Source: DASUAS01 sp963809795 (GTDB lineage Bacteria; Actinomycetota; Acidimicrobiia; IMCC26256; DASPTH01). From it: 37,809 nucleotides of DNA. Where the stretch lies: the NCBI GenBank assembly GCA_963809795.1, contig CAWELN010000001.1, positions 1 to 37,809 on the forward strand, written 5' to 3'. The notes beneath the pieces were generated by a model, which did no database searches, was not told where the DNA came from, and worked only from the letters and a program-made list of their open reading frames with translations. Of this stretch, positions 15,649 through 22,647 are shown piece after piece (the stretch's first letter is position 1; each line of letters begins with the position of its first letter). The position numbers were made by a program, and so were the translations under genes.

Positions 15649-16215
15649 TCAGTGCTTCTTGGCCTTGCCGGTCAGCTTCAAGATGGGCGCGGGATGCTCG
15701 GGGGCCGGCGCGCCCTTCACGGTGTCCTCGATCCAGCTGACGCTGGTTCCGTCGCTGTACGTCTGGATCGCCTTGAACTCGAGCGAGCCGGCGTTCGACG
15801 GAAGCTGCCCGGCCGAGACCGTGAACAGGTCGAACTGGTTCGGCGGGATCCCACCTGCAGTCGCGGTCCAGGTGATCTTGGAGACCGCTTCGGAGATCGT
15901 GCCATCGTCAGTCGTCACGGGCTTCGGGAGCTTCGCGGTGACCACGGTTGCGTCCCAGCCCGCCTTCGTCTGCGCAAGCGCCGACAACAACGGCGTGTTG
16001 GTCGGGAAGTCGACCTCGAGCCCAGTCACGTTGGACCCATTCGTCGTCTCGTTCGGGGTCGAGAAGCTGAAGATCGCGTCCGACGCTCCCTTCGGCAACG
16101 ACGGCGGCTGCACGACCACGTGGGCCCACGCCGCGCTGGCGCTGAGCACGACCGTGGCCAGGACGGCGGTCGCGGCCATGCCCACGGCAGTGATCCGGGG
16201 TCGTCGAACATCCAT
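15649..16215 (-). CDS. ycnI: YcnI family (DUF1775) copper-binding exported protein
   Basis: A 188-residue exported protein. The signal peptide (residues 1-31) ends AWA, leaving His32 as the mature N-terminal residue, as in characterised YcnI copper chaperones whose metal site uses that His. The DUF1775 domain continues with HVVVQPPSLPKGASDAIFSF, PNETTNGSNVTGLEVDFPT and GGIPPNQFDLFTVSAGQLPS, and includes the conserved Trp in VSWIEDT near the C-terminus. The anchoring helix that some members have at the C-terminus is missing; the tail is basic (GKAKKH). Paired with copC-copD downstream, it probably delivers or buffers copper outside the membrane. A candidate ECF-type promoter lies 89 bases upstream. 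Confidence 0.9.
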   Translation of the reverse strand: MDVRRPRITAVGMAATAVLATVVLSASAAWAHVVVQPPSLPKGASDAIFSFSTPNETTNGSNVTGLEVDFPTNTPLLSALAQTKAGWDATVVTAKLPKPVTTDDGTISEAVSKITWTATAGGIPPNQFDLFTVSAGQLPSNAGSLEFKAIQTYSDGTSVSWIEDTVKGAPAPEHPAPILKLTGKAKKH

Positions 16216-16303
16216 CGCCGTGCTCCTGGGTGGTCGGGTATGAGCGGCGCGGGCCGTCCCGGCTGCCGTCGGACCGAAGGGCGCGAAACAGCATCACTAG
16301 ATA

Positions 16304-16329
16304 GACGGACGTCCCGGGCGAAAAGTTCC
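16304..16329 (-). promoter_or_regulatory. candidate ECF-sigma promoter of ycnI-copCD
   Basis: On the minus strand a GGAACTT element (GGAAC at 16329-16325) is followed after 17 bases by CGTCTA (CGTC at 16307-16304). GGAAC-N16/17-CGTC is the classic ECF sigma-factor promoter pattern. It points toward ycnI, whose ATG is 89 bases downstream. This is pattern matching by eye; no cognate ECF sigma gene is in the window. Confidence 0.4.
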
Positions 16330-16412
16330 GTCAGGCTCCTGAATCGATCCCGAGCCGTCGACACCCGCACCCGCGACCATCGCGACCGGCGACAGCCATA
16401 GGGTCAAGGCCA

Positions 16413-16985
16413 ATGGACGGGTCACTCCACCGACCAGCCACCGCAGCGCGGAAGGCACATCGGGCCCGGCCCCTCAGATGGGGTGTCGGCGCCCTGGTCG
16501 TCGCCGTCCTCCTCGCCGCCGGAGGGAACGCGGCGGCCAGCACCGCGGGACGAGCCCCGCTCGCGACTCCCACGAAGAAGGCGAAGATGGTGTGCGCCGG
16601 CGAAGCGCAACACGACATCGCCGGCGTCCTCGCGATCAAGCCCACGGCCGTGACCAAGCCGACCTGGGCGAACCAGCTCTACTCGTGCACGTACCAGTAC
16701 CCGACCGGCTCCTTCACCGTGTCGGTCAAGCAGCTCGCTGACCGTGCCGCCACGATCCAGTACTTCAACCTGCTCGGCACGACACTGAACCGGCTCCCCG
16801 GCGATGTTCCCATGGGCGACGGCGCGTACCTCACCGCGAACGGCTCGATGATCGTCCGCAAGGACAACAACGTCCTCGACGTCGACGCCGCGAAGCTGCC
16901 GGCGCAGTTCAGCAAGCTCCACCTCAGCCCCGCCGACGTGGCATCCAGCGTCGCGATGACGATCCTCGGCTGCTGGAAGGGATAG
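16413..16985 (+). CDS. exported protein with three Cys, unrecognised
   Basis: A 190-residue protein with an N-terminal signal sequence or anchor (basic RKAHRARPLRW, then GVGALVVAVLLAAGGNAAAS, residues about 24-43). The exported domain has Cys in VCAGEAQHD, YSCTYQYPTG and the C-terminal LGCWKG; spacing would allow one disulfide with one free Cys. QLYSCTYQYPTGSFTVSVKQL and GDGAYLTANGSMIVRKDNNVLDVDAAKLP have the strand pattern of small lipoprotein-like domains (DUF3558-like) common in actinobacteria, but I cannot assign a family. It is divergent from ycnI, sharing a 197-base upstream region, which might link it to copper control; that is conjecture. Confidence 0.68.
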   Translation: MDGSLHRPATAARKAHRARPLRWGVGALVVAVLLAAGGNAAASTAGRAPLATPTKKAKMVCAGEAQHDIAGVLAIKPTAVTKPTWANQLYSCTYQYPTGSFTVSVKQLADRAATIQYFNLLGTTLNRLPGDVPMGDGAYLTANGSMIVRKDNNVLDVDAAKLPAQFSKLHLSPADVASSVAMTILGCWKG

Positions 16986-17000
16986 ATCGATGGAGCGGGC

Positions 17001-17327
17001 CTAGTCCTTGAGCTCGACGATGATCTCGTAGAAGGTCTCGTTCCCGACGTTGACGGCAGCCTCGACGCCACCCTTCTCGGCGAAGAGCACGTTGCCGTTG
17101 GAGACGTCGCCTTCGAGCCTTTGACCGGCGAACTCGCTCCAGGTCCCCTGACATCCCGGCTCGAAGTCGGCCGCAACGCGATCACCCGCGATCTGGACCA
17201 TCAAGTAGTCGTGCTTGTGCTCGTGAACGAGCTCCCGCTCGCCGGGCTCGAGACGCATCTCCCAGACGATCACGCGTTCGTTCTCGAAGAGCTTTCTCGT
17301 CCCGACCTCGCCCACGATCTCGCTCAT
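17001..17327 (-). CDS. cupin-domain protein
   Basis: A 108-residue single cupin barrel. The first metal motif is visible as LEPGERELVHEHKHDYLMVQIAG (about residues 27-49) with His35, His37 and His39; the second motif is degenerate (VSNGNVLFAEKGGVEAAVNVGNETFYEIIVELK), lacking a clear His. The order and length match small cupins annotated as hypothetical. The frame is open back to 17399, but ATG 17327 has AGGTGT upstream and starts at the homologous part (MSEIVGEVGTRKLFENERV). A weakened second motif suggests binding rather than classic dioxygenase activity. It is convergent with the preceding secreted-protein gene. Confidence 0.78.
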   Translation of the reverse strand: MSEIVGEVGTRKLFENERVIVWEMRLEPGERELVHEHKHDYLMVQIAGDRVAADFEPGCQGTWSEFAGQRLEGDVSNGNVLFAEKGGVEAAVNVGNETFYEIIVELKD

Positions 17328-17573
17328 TCGGACACCTCGATTCCGCGTACCTGATGCTCCCGAGCCTATGACCAGATCGCCTCGGTCGCGAGCTCGCACC
17401 GCTGCTTGTCGACGTCGGTGAGCGTCGCCGCGGTGGTATCGACGGTCCTCGTTCAGGGTTGTTGGTCACATTCGTGGCGCACGCCTCAAGTGCTCGCAGG
17501 GCTGACCGATCATCGGTGACGGAGCGGCGCACACGTCCGCCTCGGACGGACGAGAAGAAGGGGCTCGATCGAG

Positions 17574-18428
17574 GTGTCAACCGCACAACCAGCCGAGAAG
17601 ATCCGCGGCGCAACCCGCCTGCGGTCGCGAGCTTCGCGCGTGATCGACGACCAGTGGCTCGACGAGCTCTGGCGCGACTACAAGGCGACCGGGAGCCGTG
17701 ACGATCGAGCACGCCTGCTCCTGCACTACTCGCCGCTCGTGAAGTTCACCGCCAATCGAATGTCCGCTCGGCTTCAGCACGTGGACCGAGCGGACCTGGC
17801 GAGCTACGGCCTCTTCGGGTTGATCGATGCGATCGAGAAGTTCGACCCCCGCCGCGGCTTCAAGTTCGAGACCTACGCGATCGCGCGGATCAGAGGTGCA
17901 ATCATCGACGAGCTACGGTCGATCGACTGGGCGCCCAGGTCGGTGCGCGCCAAGGCCAGAGCCATCGAACGTGTCTCCTCCAAGCTCGAGAACGAGCTGC
18001 GGCGCAGCCCCGACGACGTGGAGATCGCGGCTGAGCTCGGCACGACCGTCGACGAGCTCGCCCACACGCGCTCGCAGATCTCCTGCACCGGACTGGTGCC
18101 GCTCGACCAGCTCCTGACCTCGAGTTCCCAGGACGACACGGGCTCGGGCACGGTCGGCGACACGATCGCCGACCCGCGGTACGACCCGGTCGAAGCGTTC
18201 GAGAACGACGAGATGAAGCACGTCCTCGCCGACGCCATCAGCCGGATGCCCGACCGTGTGCGGTCCGTGTTCGTCTTCTACTACTACGAAGGACTCACGC
18301 TCGCCGAGATCGGCAGTCTCCTCGGCGTGACCGAGAGCCGCGTCTGTCAGATCCACACGAAGGGTCTGGCCCGCCTGCGCGATCACCTCGCCCCATCCCG
18401 GGCCCCACGGGAGCCGGCCTGCGCCTAG
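17574..18428 (+). CDS. RNA polymerase sigma factor, WhiG/FliA family
   Basis: A 284-residue sigma-70 group 3 protein. Region 2 is clear: LLLHYSPLVKFTANRMSARL (2.1), then DLASYGLFGLIDAIEKFDPRRGFKFETYAIARIRGAIIDELRS (2.2-2.4, residues about 82-124). Region 3 begins WAPRSVRAKARAIERV with SPDDVEIAAELGTTVDEL. Region 4 is FVFYYYEGLTLAEIGSLLGV then TESRVCQIHTKGLARLR, a complete HTH. This arrangement is that of WhiG (sporulation) or FliA (motility). No flagellar, sporulation or anti-sigma gene is nearby, so its regulon cannot be told. GTG at 17574 follows GATCGAG. A conservative annotation is FliA/WhiG family sigma factor. Confidence 0.9.
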   Translation: MSTAQPAEKIRGATRLRSRASRVIDDQWLDELWRDYKATGSRDDRARLLLHYSPLVKFTANRMSARLQHVDRADLASYGLFGLIDAIEKFDPRRGFKFETYAIARIRGAIIDELRSIDWAPRSVRAKARAIERVSSKLENELRRSPDDVEIAAELGTTVDELAHTRSQISCTGLVPLDQLLTSSSQDDTGSGTVGDTIADPRYDPVEAFENDEMKHVLADAISRMPDRVRSVFVFYYYEGLTLAEIGSLLGVTESRVCQIHTKGLARLRDHLAPSRAPREPACA

Positions 18429-18459
18429 TGGGAATCGACCGCCTGACGCGGCGCGTCGC

Positions 18460-19188
18460 TCAGCGCCCGAAGACGTGTTGCAGGAGGACGAGTGTGCCGC
18501 TCCACGAAACATCGTTGGCGAGCGCGTCGTAGCGCACGCCGTCGAGGTGCAGGGCCGCCGCATCCGGGTCGGTGAAACCGTGGTCGGCGGCACCGAAGAT
18601 CGTGATCTGGTAGTTCCTCACCCCGGCGTCGCGCAGCTCCTGGCGGAGGTTGTCGACGTCTTCGAGGGGTGCATACGGGTCCCCGGCACCGCAATATGCG
18701 ACAACGTGTCCGCGGACGACGCCCGGCTCGGCCTTCGCGTGGGTGGTCAGCACCCCGTGGTAGCTGACCGCAGCCTTGAGGTCGGCGCCGCTACGCGCGA
18801 GCTCGAGCACGGTCATACCGCCGTAGCAGAAGCCGACTGCCGCGATGCGCTCGGCGTCGACATCCGGCAGGCTCGCCACTTTGTCGAACCAGGCCACGGT
18901 TCTCGCGCGTTGCTTCTCGGGGTCGGCGCGGTTCTCAGAGAACGCGCCTCCGGCGTCCTCGACGGAAGCGCCCTCGAGATGAGCGCCGTACATGTCGGTG
19001 CACACGGCCATGTACCCGAGTTCGGCGAGTTTCCGCGCGATCCTCTCGTTGACCTTGTGGGCGATCCCCAGAGCGCTGTGCATCACGAGGACCGCGGGAG
19101 AGGGTTCCGTTCCATCGGGCCGTGCGGCATACCCGCGCAGCCGCGTTCCCTCGTGCTCGAATTCGATGTGCTCCATGCGCTCGAACAT
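18460..19188 (-). CDS. dienelactone hydrolase family protein
   Basis: A 242-residue alpha/beta-hydrolase with the complete dienelactone hydrolase triad: Cys121 in GFCYGG, Asp170 in GAGDPYAP and His203 in ADHGF. N-terminal strands are EHIEFEHEGTRLRGYAARPDG and AVLVMHSALGIAHKVNERIARKLAELGYMAVCTDMYG, also typical. Family members hydrolyse cyclic or aromatic esters; in genomes without a chlorocatechol pathway the real substrate is usually unknown. ATG 19188 is preceded by TGGAGAC, a fair ribosome-binding site; ATG 19176 is an alternative. The gene converges on the sigma-factor gene and is divergent from the 41-residue microprotein gene. Confidence 0.88.
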   Translation of the reverse strand: MFERMEHIEFEHEGTRLRGYAARPDGTEPSPAVLVMHSALGIAHKVNERIARKLAELGYMAVCTDMYGAHLEGASVEDAGGAFSENRADPEKQRARTVAWFDKVASLPDVDAERIAAVGFCYGGMTVLELARSGADLKAAVSYHGVLTTHAKAEPGVVRGHVVAYCGAGDPYAPLEDVDNLRQELRDAGVRNYQITIFGAADHGFTDPDAAALHLDGVRYDALANDVSWSGTLVLLQHVFGR

Positions 19189-19327
19189 GCGTCTCCAGTC
19201 GCCCGTGCGTCGCGGCCGCCAGGACTGTAGGGCTGTCCGAGTTCCGCTGATGGCGAAGGATGCAACCATTCCCCGGGCATCTGAGTCACACTCCTACTGC
19301 GGGCGGACAGATCACAGAGGAGAACCG

Positions 19328-19453
19328 ATGACCAAGCTGATGCAGGGTCTGAGCCGATGGAGCCGGGCCCTCGTCCGTCAACTGCCCGACAAGCCCTACC
19401 CGAGCGATCACCCGTGGCGGGACCGTCACGACCCTGCTCGGCCGCGCGGCTAG
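19328..19453 (+). CDS. 41-residue microprotein
   Basis: A short frame with a strong ribosome-binding site: AGAGGAGAA ends five bases before ATG 19328. The product begins MTKLMQGLSRWSRALVRQLP and ends DHPWRDRHDPARPRG: a short amphipathic basic helix (residues about 3-18) then a polar Pro/Arg/His/Asp tail. No signal peptide. I do not recognise it. The quality of the ribosome-binding site, and a hairpin 66 bases after the stop, make expression plausible; otherwise evidence is thin. The amphipathic helix could bind membrane or a partner protein. Confidence 0.45.
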   Translation: MTKLMQGLSRWSRALVRQLPDKPYPSDHPWRDRHDPARPRG

Positions 19454-19519
19454 CGCTCGCGGGCGCGCCGACCAGCAGGGCGACGGCGCCGTGCCGGGCG
19501 GAACCGTCGGGGACAACGA

Positions 19520-19571
19520 GAGACCGCCCCCAGGACCAAATGGGCGGGCGGCAGTCGCCGGGGGCGGTCTC
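19520..19571. terminator. perfect 12-bp inverted repeat
   Basis: GAGACCGCCCCC (19520-19531) is exactly complementary to GGGGGCGGTCTC (19560-19571) around a 28-base loop. It lies 66 bases after the microprotein stop. The stem is very stable but no T-run follows, as is common for actinobacterial terminators; an RNA-structure role is also possible. Confidence 0.45.
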
Positions 19572-19786
19572 GATCGTGTTCCGTGGGCACGCCAGGGGGC
19601 AACTGGCACCCTGCACATCGACGACCGGCAGGCCGACTGAAGCGGCTTGGCCGAGTGTTGGAGCAACGCTCGCGGATCGTTGGCCATCACGTTGCCACGG
19701 AGCAGACCTTGCCGTCGGGCGCAGGACTTCGTATCGTCGCGGCCAGTCCACATCGGGACCGCGGGTACTCGGTCCAGGGCGGACGA

Positions 19787-19822
19787 GAGGAACCGGTCGA
19801 GCTTCGGCTCGACCGGTTCTTC
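19787..19822. terminator. 16-bp stem with TTCG tetraloop
   Basis: GAGGAACCGGTCGAGC (19787-19802) pairs with GCTCGACCGGTTCTTC (19807-19822), one G-U pair included, closing a TTCG loop of the extra-stable UUCG type. The inner 13 bp are perfect. It would fold on either strand, so it may act as a bidirectional terminator or as a structured RNA element. Its right flank GGTTCTTCGCGC recurs in the next hairpin. Confidence 0.5.
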
Positions 19823-19922
19823 GCGCGCACCATAGAGTCTCCCGGTCCGACTGGGGACGCGTGCTCGGACGCGAAGTCAGCGTTCGCGAAAACGAGCACC
19901 GCTCGGCCCTGGGGCGGGACGC

Positions 19923-19955
19923 AAGAACCGGCCGGCCGCAAGCCGGCTGGTTCTT
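19923..19955. terminator. 14-bp stem, related to the preceding hairpin
   Basis: AAGAACCGGCCGGC (19923-19936) pairs with GCCGGCTGGTTCTT (19942-19955), with one G-U pair and a five-base loop CGCAA. It begins 35 bases beyond the stop of the leftward cyclo-ligase gene, and on that strand is followed by only a weak T-rich stretch, so it could terminate that gene. The outer arms AGAACCGG and GGTTCTTCGCGC match the previous hairpin. Confidence 0.5.
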
Positions 19956-19990
19956 CGCGCTCGAACAACGCCCGGGCGAGCGGCCCGGTA

Positions 19991-20773
19991 TCAGCGCCGG
20001 AGTCGTCCCAGTAACGGGATCGCCGCGATCTTCTCCTCGGTGAGGTCCTCCCAGCGGATCCGCGGCAACGTCCAACTGCGCGGCCGCGCGCACCGCAGCA
20101 CCCGCTCGGGCGTCACGATGACGTCGACGTGGAGATCGTGATCCGTGGTGGGCACGTCGCCGCGCGGGAGCACCTGCCGCTCGTGCACCGTCGTGACGAC
20201 GACGGTGTCGGCGTTCACCAGGCCCGCTTCCGCGGCTACCGCGAGCTCGAGATCGCTGAAGCCGCCGCCTTTGCCGAGCCGAGCGCCCGCCTCGTCGACA
20301 CCGACACACCCGGTGACGACGAGATCCACTGGCTCGAGCTCGTCGATGTTGACGGTGCGCGCGCTGCGAGCGGCGCCCTTGATCGAGCTGGCGGTCCGCG
20401 GGTCGTCGGCCAGGTGCGCCGGGTCGAGCAGGAAGAAGGGATCGTGCTCGGCGAGCCGCGGCACCGCCATGTACACGACCTTGCCGTCCCGGAGCGCGAG
20501 CTGACGCACCGGCCACTGCGGCGAGTCGGGGTTCGACTTCAGCGTCGATGCCCCCGCCCACTCATCCGTGTCGGCCAGCCGCCGGGCCGCGGCTTCCGCG
20601 CCCACGAAGTTCGGGATCCGGTTCGCCGGCTTCGGGAACCGGGCGATGCCGGGCCGGTCGAGGTCAGCCCAGATCTGCTCCCGCAACGCGGCCTTGGCCG
20701 CGAGCGCCTCGCGATCGCCGCCGGCGTCCGCGTCGTGGCGCCGGTGTTGTCCGGCGCGTCGCTCGCGAACCAT
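19991..20773 (-). CDS. 5-formyltetrahydrofolate cyclo-ligase family protein
   Basis: A 260-residue protein of the 5-formyl-THF cyclo-ligase/MTHFS-like fold. Seen: helix LAAKAALREQIWADLDRPGIARFP, the strand GKVVYMAVPRLAEHDPFFLLDP, then VDLVVTGCVGVDEAGARLGKGGGFSDLELAVAAEAGLV, which matches the family's nucleotide/folate signature (V-G-x-x-x-D-x-x-G-x-R-L-G-x-G-G-G-(F/Y)-x-D), and a C-terminal HDLHVDVIVTPERVL. The canonical short enzyme is about 190 residues; this longer form, with extra N- and C-terminal parts, belongs to a related branch whose reaction may differ. ATG 20773 is a choice among several frame starts; the first 20 residues look disordered. It is divergent from the ABC transporter genes. 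Confidence 0.84.
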   Translation of the reverse strand: MVRERRAGQHRRHDADAGGDREALAAKAALREQIWADLDRPGIARFPKPANRIPNFVGAEAAARRLADTDEWAGASTLKSNPDSPQWPVRQLALRDGKVVYMAVPRLAEHDPFFLLDPAHLADDPRTASSIKGAARSARTVNIDELEPVDLVVTGCVGVDEAGARLGKGGGFSDLELAVAAEAGLVNADTVVVTTVHERQVLPRGDVPTTDHDLHVDVIVTPERVLRCARPRSWTLPRIRWEDLTEEKIAAIPLLGRLRR

Positions 20774-20921
20774 CGCGCAGAGCTTCACACATGGATCGTG
20801 CGAGCGACGCCGTCTCGGGCACCACGCGCGCACGCTGCGTACACTCGCGGCAACAGGCGAGCAGCACCGCGAGCCCCGGCCCCGCGCCGGGGCTTCGTGC
20901 GCCCCGCATAGCGTGGTTCCG

Positions 20922-21827
20922 GTGGCGCCCGACATCGCCATCCGTACGAGTGCCCTCTCGAAGGACTTCGGGCAGGGGCACGGCCTGTTCGACCTGGACC
21001 TCGACGTCGAACGGGGTGAGCTGTTCGGGTTCCTCGGCCCGAACGGCGCCGGGAAGTCGACGGCGATGCGCCTGCTCCTCGACCTCATCCGGCCGACGTC
21101 CGGCTCGGCGACCGTGCTCGGCCTCGACACCCGCAGGGAGAGCCTCGAGATCCGCCGCCGAGTGGGCTTCCTCCCTGGTGACCTCGAGCTCTACCCGCGG
21201 CTCACCGGCGCGACCATCCTCGACTTCTTCGCCTCGCTGCGCGGCGGTGTGGACCGTCGCGTCCGGGACGAGCTCGCCGCACGCTTCGACGCGCCGCTCG
21301 ACCGGCCGGTGCGCGAGCTGTCGACTGGGAACCGGCAGAAGCTCGGGCTCGTGCAGGCGTTCATGCACGAGCCCGAGCTCCTGATCCTCGACGAGCCGAT
21401 CGCGGGGCTCGATCCCCTCGTGCAGCAGAGCTTCCACGAGCTGTTGCACGAGGTTGCGGCGCAGGGCCGTACGGTCTTCCTCTCGTCGCACACGTTGTCA
21501 GAGGTCGAACGCGTCGCCCACCGCGTCGCGATCCTGCGCCGGGGCCGTCTCGTCGTGGTCGACACGCTCGAGAACCTCCGGAACGTCGCCGTCCAGCGGC
21601 TCGAGATCGAGTTCTGCGGGGCGCCGCCACCGGCCGACGCGCTCCGCCATCTTCCCGGCGTCCAGGACGTGCAGGCCGACGGTCAACACCTCCTCGTGTC
21701 ATTCGAGGGCGCAGCCGACCCGATCGTGAAGACGATCGCCGCCTACGACGTGCAATCGATCCGCAGCCGCGAGGCGGACCTCGAGGAGATCTTCCTGCAC
21801 TTCTACCGCGACGAGGCCTCGACGTGA
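20922..21827 (+). CDS. ABC transporter ATP-binding protein (ABC-2 exporter type)
   Basis: A 301-residue ATPase with every core motif: Walker A GPNGAGKS (residues 39-46), Q-loop region GFLPGDLELYPRLTG, signature LSTGN (133-137, a Ser-Thr-Gly variant of LSGGQ), Walker B LLILDEP (153-159), and H-loop SSHTLSEVE. A C-terminal accessory domain of about 75 residues follows (EIEFCGAPPPADALRHLPGV...), typical of DrrA/NatA-like drug or lipid exporters. Homology begins at GTG 20922 (GTG 20913 is in frame too); the frame is open further upstream but overlaps the divergent gene. The stop overlaps the permease start (GTGA), so the two form an operon. Cargo unknown. Confidence 0.92.
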   Translation: MAPDIAIRTSALSKDFGQGHGLFDLDLDVERGELFGFLGPNGAGKSTAMRLLLDLIRPTSGSATVLGLDTRRESLEIRRRVGFLPGDLELYPRLTGATILDFFASLRGGVDRRVRDELAARFDAPLDRPVRELSTGNRQKLGLVQAFMHEPELLILDEPIAGLDPLVQQSFHELLHEVAAQGRTVFLSSHTLSEVERVAHRVAILRRGRLVVVDTLENLRNVAVQRLEIEFCGAPPPADALRHLPGVQDVQADGQHLLVSFEGAADPIVKTIAAYDVQSIRSREADLEEIFLHFYRDEAST

Positions 21828-22606
21828 GCCGCGCCGTGTTCGCGATGGCCCTCCGTCTCCGCGCGCTGAGCGCGTGCCTCGCCGCGGCGGGCATGGCGAC
21901 GGTGATCCTGCTGGTCGGCGCGCTCTTCCCGTCCGTCGGTGACAGCATCGGCAAGCTCCACGTGCCCGAGGGCGTCGCCAACCTGCTCGGAGGTGCCGAC
22001 TACAGCACGATCACCGGCTGGATGCGCAGCGAGATCGGCGCGATCTACGGACCGCTCGTGATCGCGGCCTCGGGCATCGCGGCCGCGGTCGCGATCACCG
22101 CAGGTGAAGAAGAGGGCGGCATCCTCGCGCTCGTGCTCGCGCACCCGATCGAACGCGGACGACTCGTGCTCGCCAAGGAGGGCGCGGTCGCGGCGGTCGT
22201 CGTGATCGTCGCGGTCGGCACGTGGATCGGACTGCTCGCAGGGGTCGCGGCGGCCGGCGGCGGGATCTCGACCGCGAACCTGAGCGCGATGTCGCTGCAG
22301 CTCGCGTTCTTCGGGTTCGCCGTCGGCGCGCTCGCGCTCGCACTGGCCGCGCTCACCGGACGGAAGGCGGTCGCGGCGGGCGGCGCCGGCGCGTTCGCGG
22401 TGCTCGGGTTCCTGATCAACGGCTTCGCGCCACTCGTCGACGGGCTGGACTGGTTGAAGTACCTCTCGCCCTTCTACTACTACTCGGGCCACGACCCGCT
22501 CACGAACGGCGTCGACGTCGGCGGACTCGTGGTCCTCGGCGCGGCGACGATCGTGTTCAGCGTCGTCGCGGTCGGGGGTCTCCGCCGGCGCGACCTCCGG
22601 GCCTGA
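21824..22606 (+). CDS. ABC-2 type transporter permease
   Basis: A 260-residue polytopic protein, about six membrane helices: LSACLAAAGMATVILLVGALFP, YGPLVIAASGIAAAVAITAGEEEGG (with the EEE-GG that follows the ABC-2 coupling helix), EGAVAAVVVIVAVGTWIGLLAGV, SLQLAFFGFAVGALALALAAL, AAGGAGAFAVLGFLINGF and GGLVVLGAATIVFSVVAVGGL. The loop LAHPIERGRLVLAKEG is a common ABC-2 feature near the ATPase contact. It starts with GTG overlapping the ATPase stop. With one ATPase and one permease it probably works as a homodimeric exporter; the substrate is unknown. The C-terminus RRRDLR fits a cytosolic tail. Confidence 0.88.
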   Translation: MSRAVFAMALRLRALSACLAAAGMATVILLVGALFPSVGDSIGKLHVPEGVANLLGGADYSTITGWMRSEIGAIYGPLVIAASGIAAAVAITAGEEEGGILALVLAHPIERGRLVLAKEGAVAAVVVIVAVGTWIGLLAGVAAAGGGISTANLSAMSLQLAFFGFAVGALALALAALTGRKAVAAGGAGAFAVLGFLINGFAPLVDGLDWLKYLSPFYYYSGHDPLTNGVDVGGLVVLGAATIVFSVVAVGGLRRRDLRA

Positions 22607-22620
22607 GCCACGGCTCCCAG

Positions 22621-22646
22621 CTCGTCGACGTCACTCGTCGACGTCA
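22621..22646. repeat. 13-bp direct repeat, two copies
   Basis: CTCGTCGACGTCA occurs twice in tandem (22621-22633 and 22634-22646) between the convergent stops of the ABC permease and the DUF4760-like gene, each copy containing the palindromes GTCGAC and GACGTC. It may be no more than a local duplication; a role in termination is not evident. Confidence 0.5.
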
Positions 22647-22647
22647 C

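Larger units (their letters stand above)
19454..19990. other. hairpin-rich stretch without a convincing gene
   Basis: About 540 bases between the microprotein stop and the end of the converging cyclo-ligase gene. No frame on either strand has a protein-like product (the 143-residue plus-strand frame and 93-residue minus-strand frame are Arg/Ser/Pro-rich with no structure). Instead there are three strong inverted repeats, listed separately. I looked for tRNA, tmRNA, RNase P and SRP RNA core motifs and saw none. A non-coding RNA or a terminator cluster are the likely alternatives. Confidence 0.5.

Noticed and set aside
17574..18428. Flagellar sigma factor FliA
   Set aside because: The sequence fits both FliA and WhiG, and no flagellar, chemotaxis or anti-sigma gene is in the window, so the narrower name is not supported.
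19583..20014. 143-residue plus-strand gene in the hairpin region
   Set aside because: It crosses the large hairpins, overlaps the end of the cyclo-ligase gene, has no ribosome-binding site and is composed of Arg, Ser, Gly and Pro with no fold pattern.
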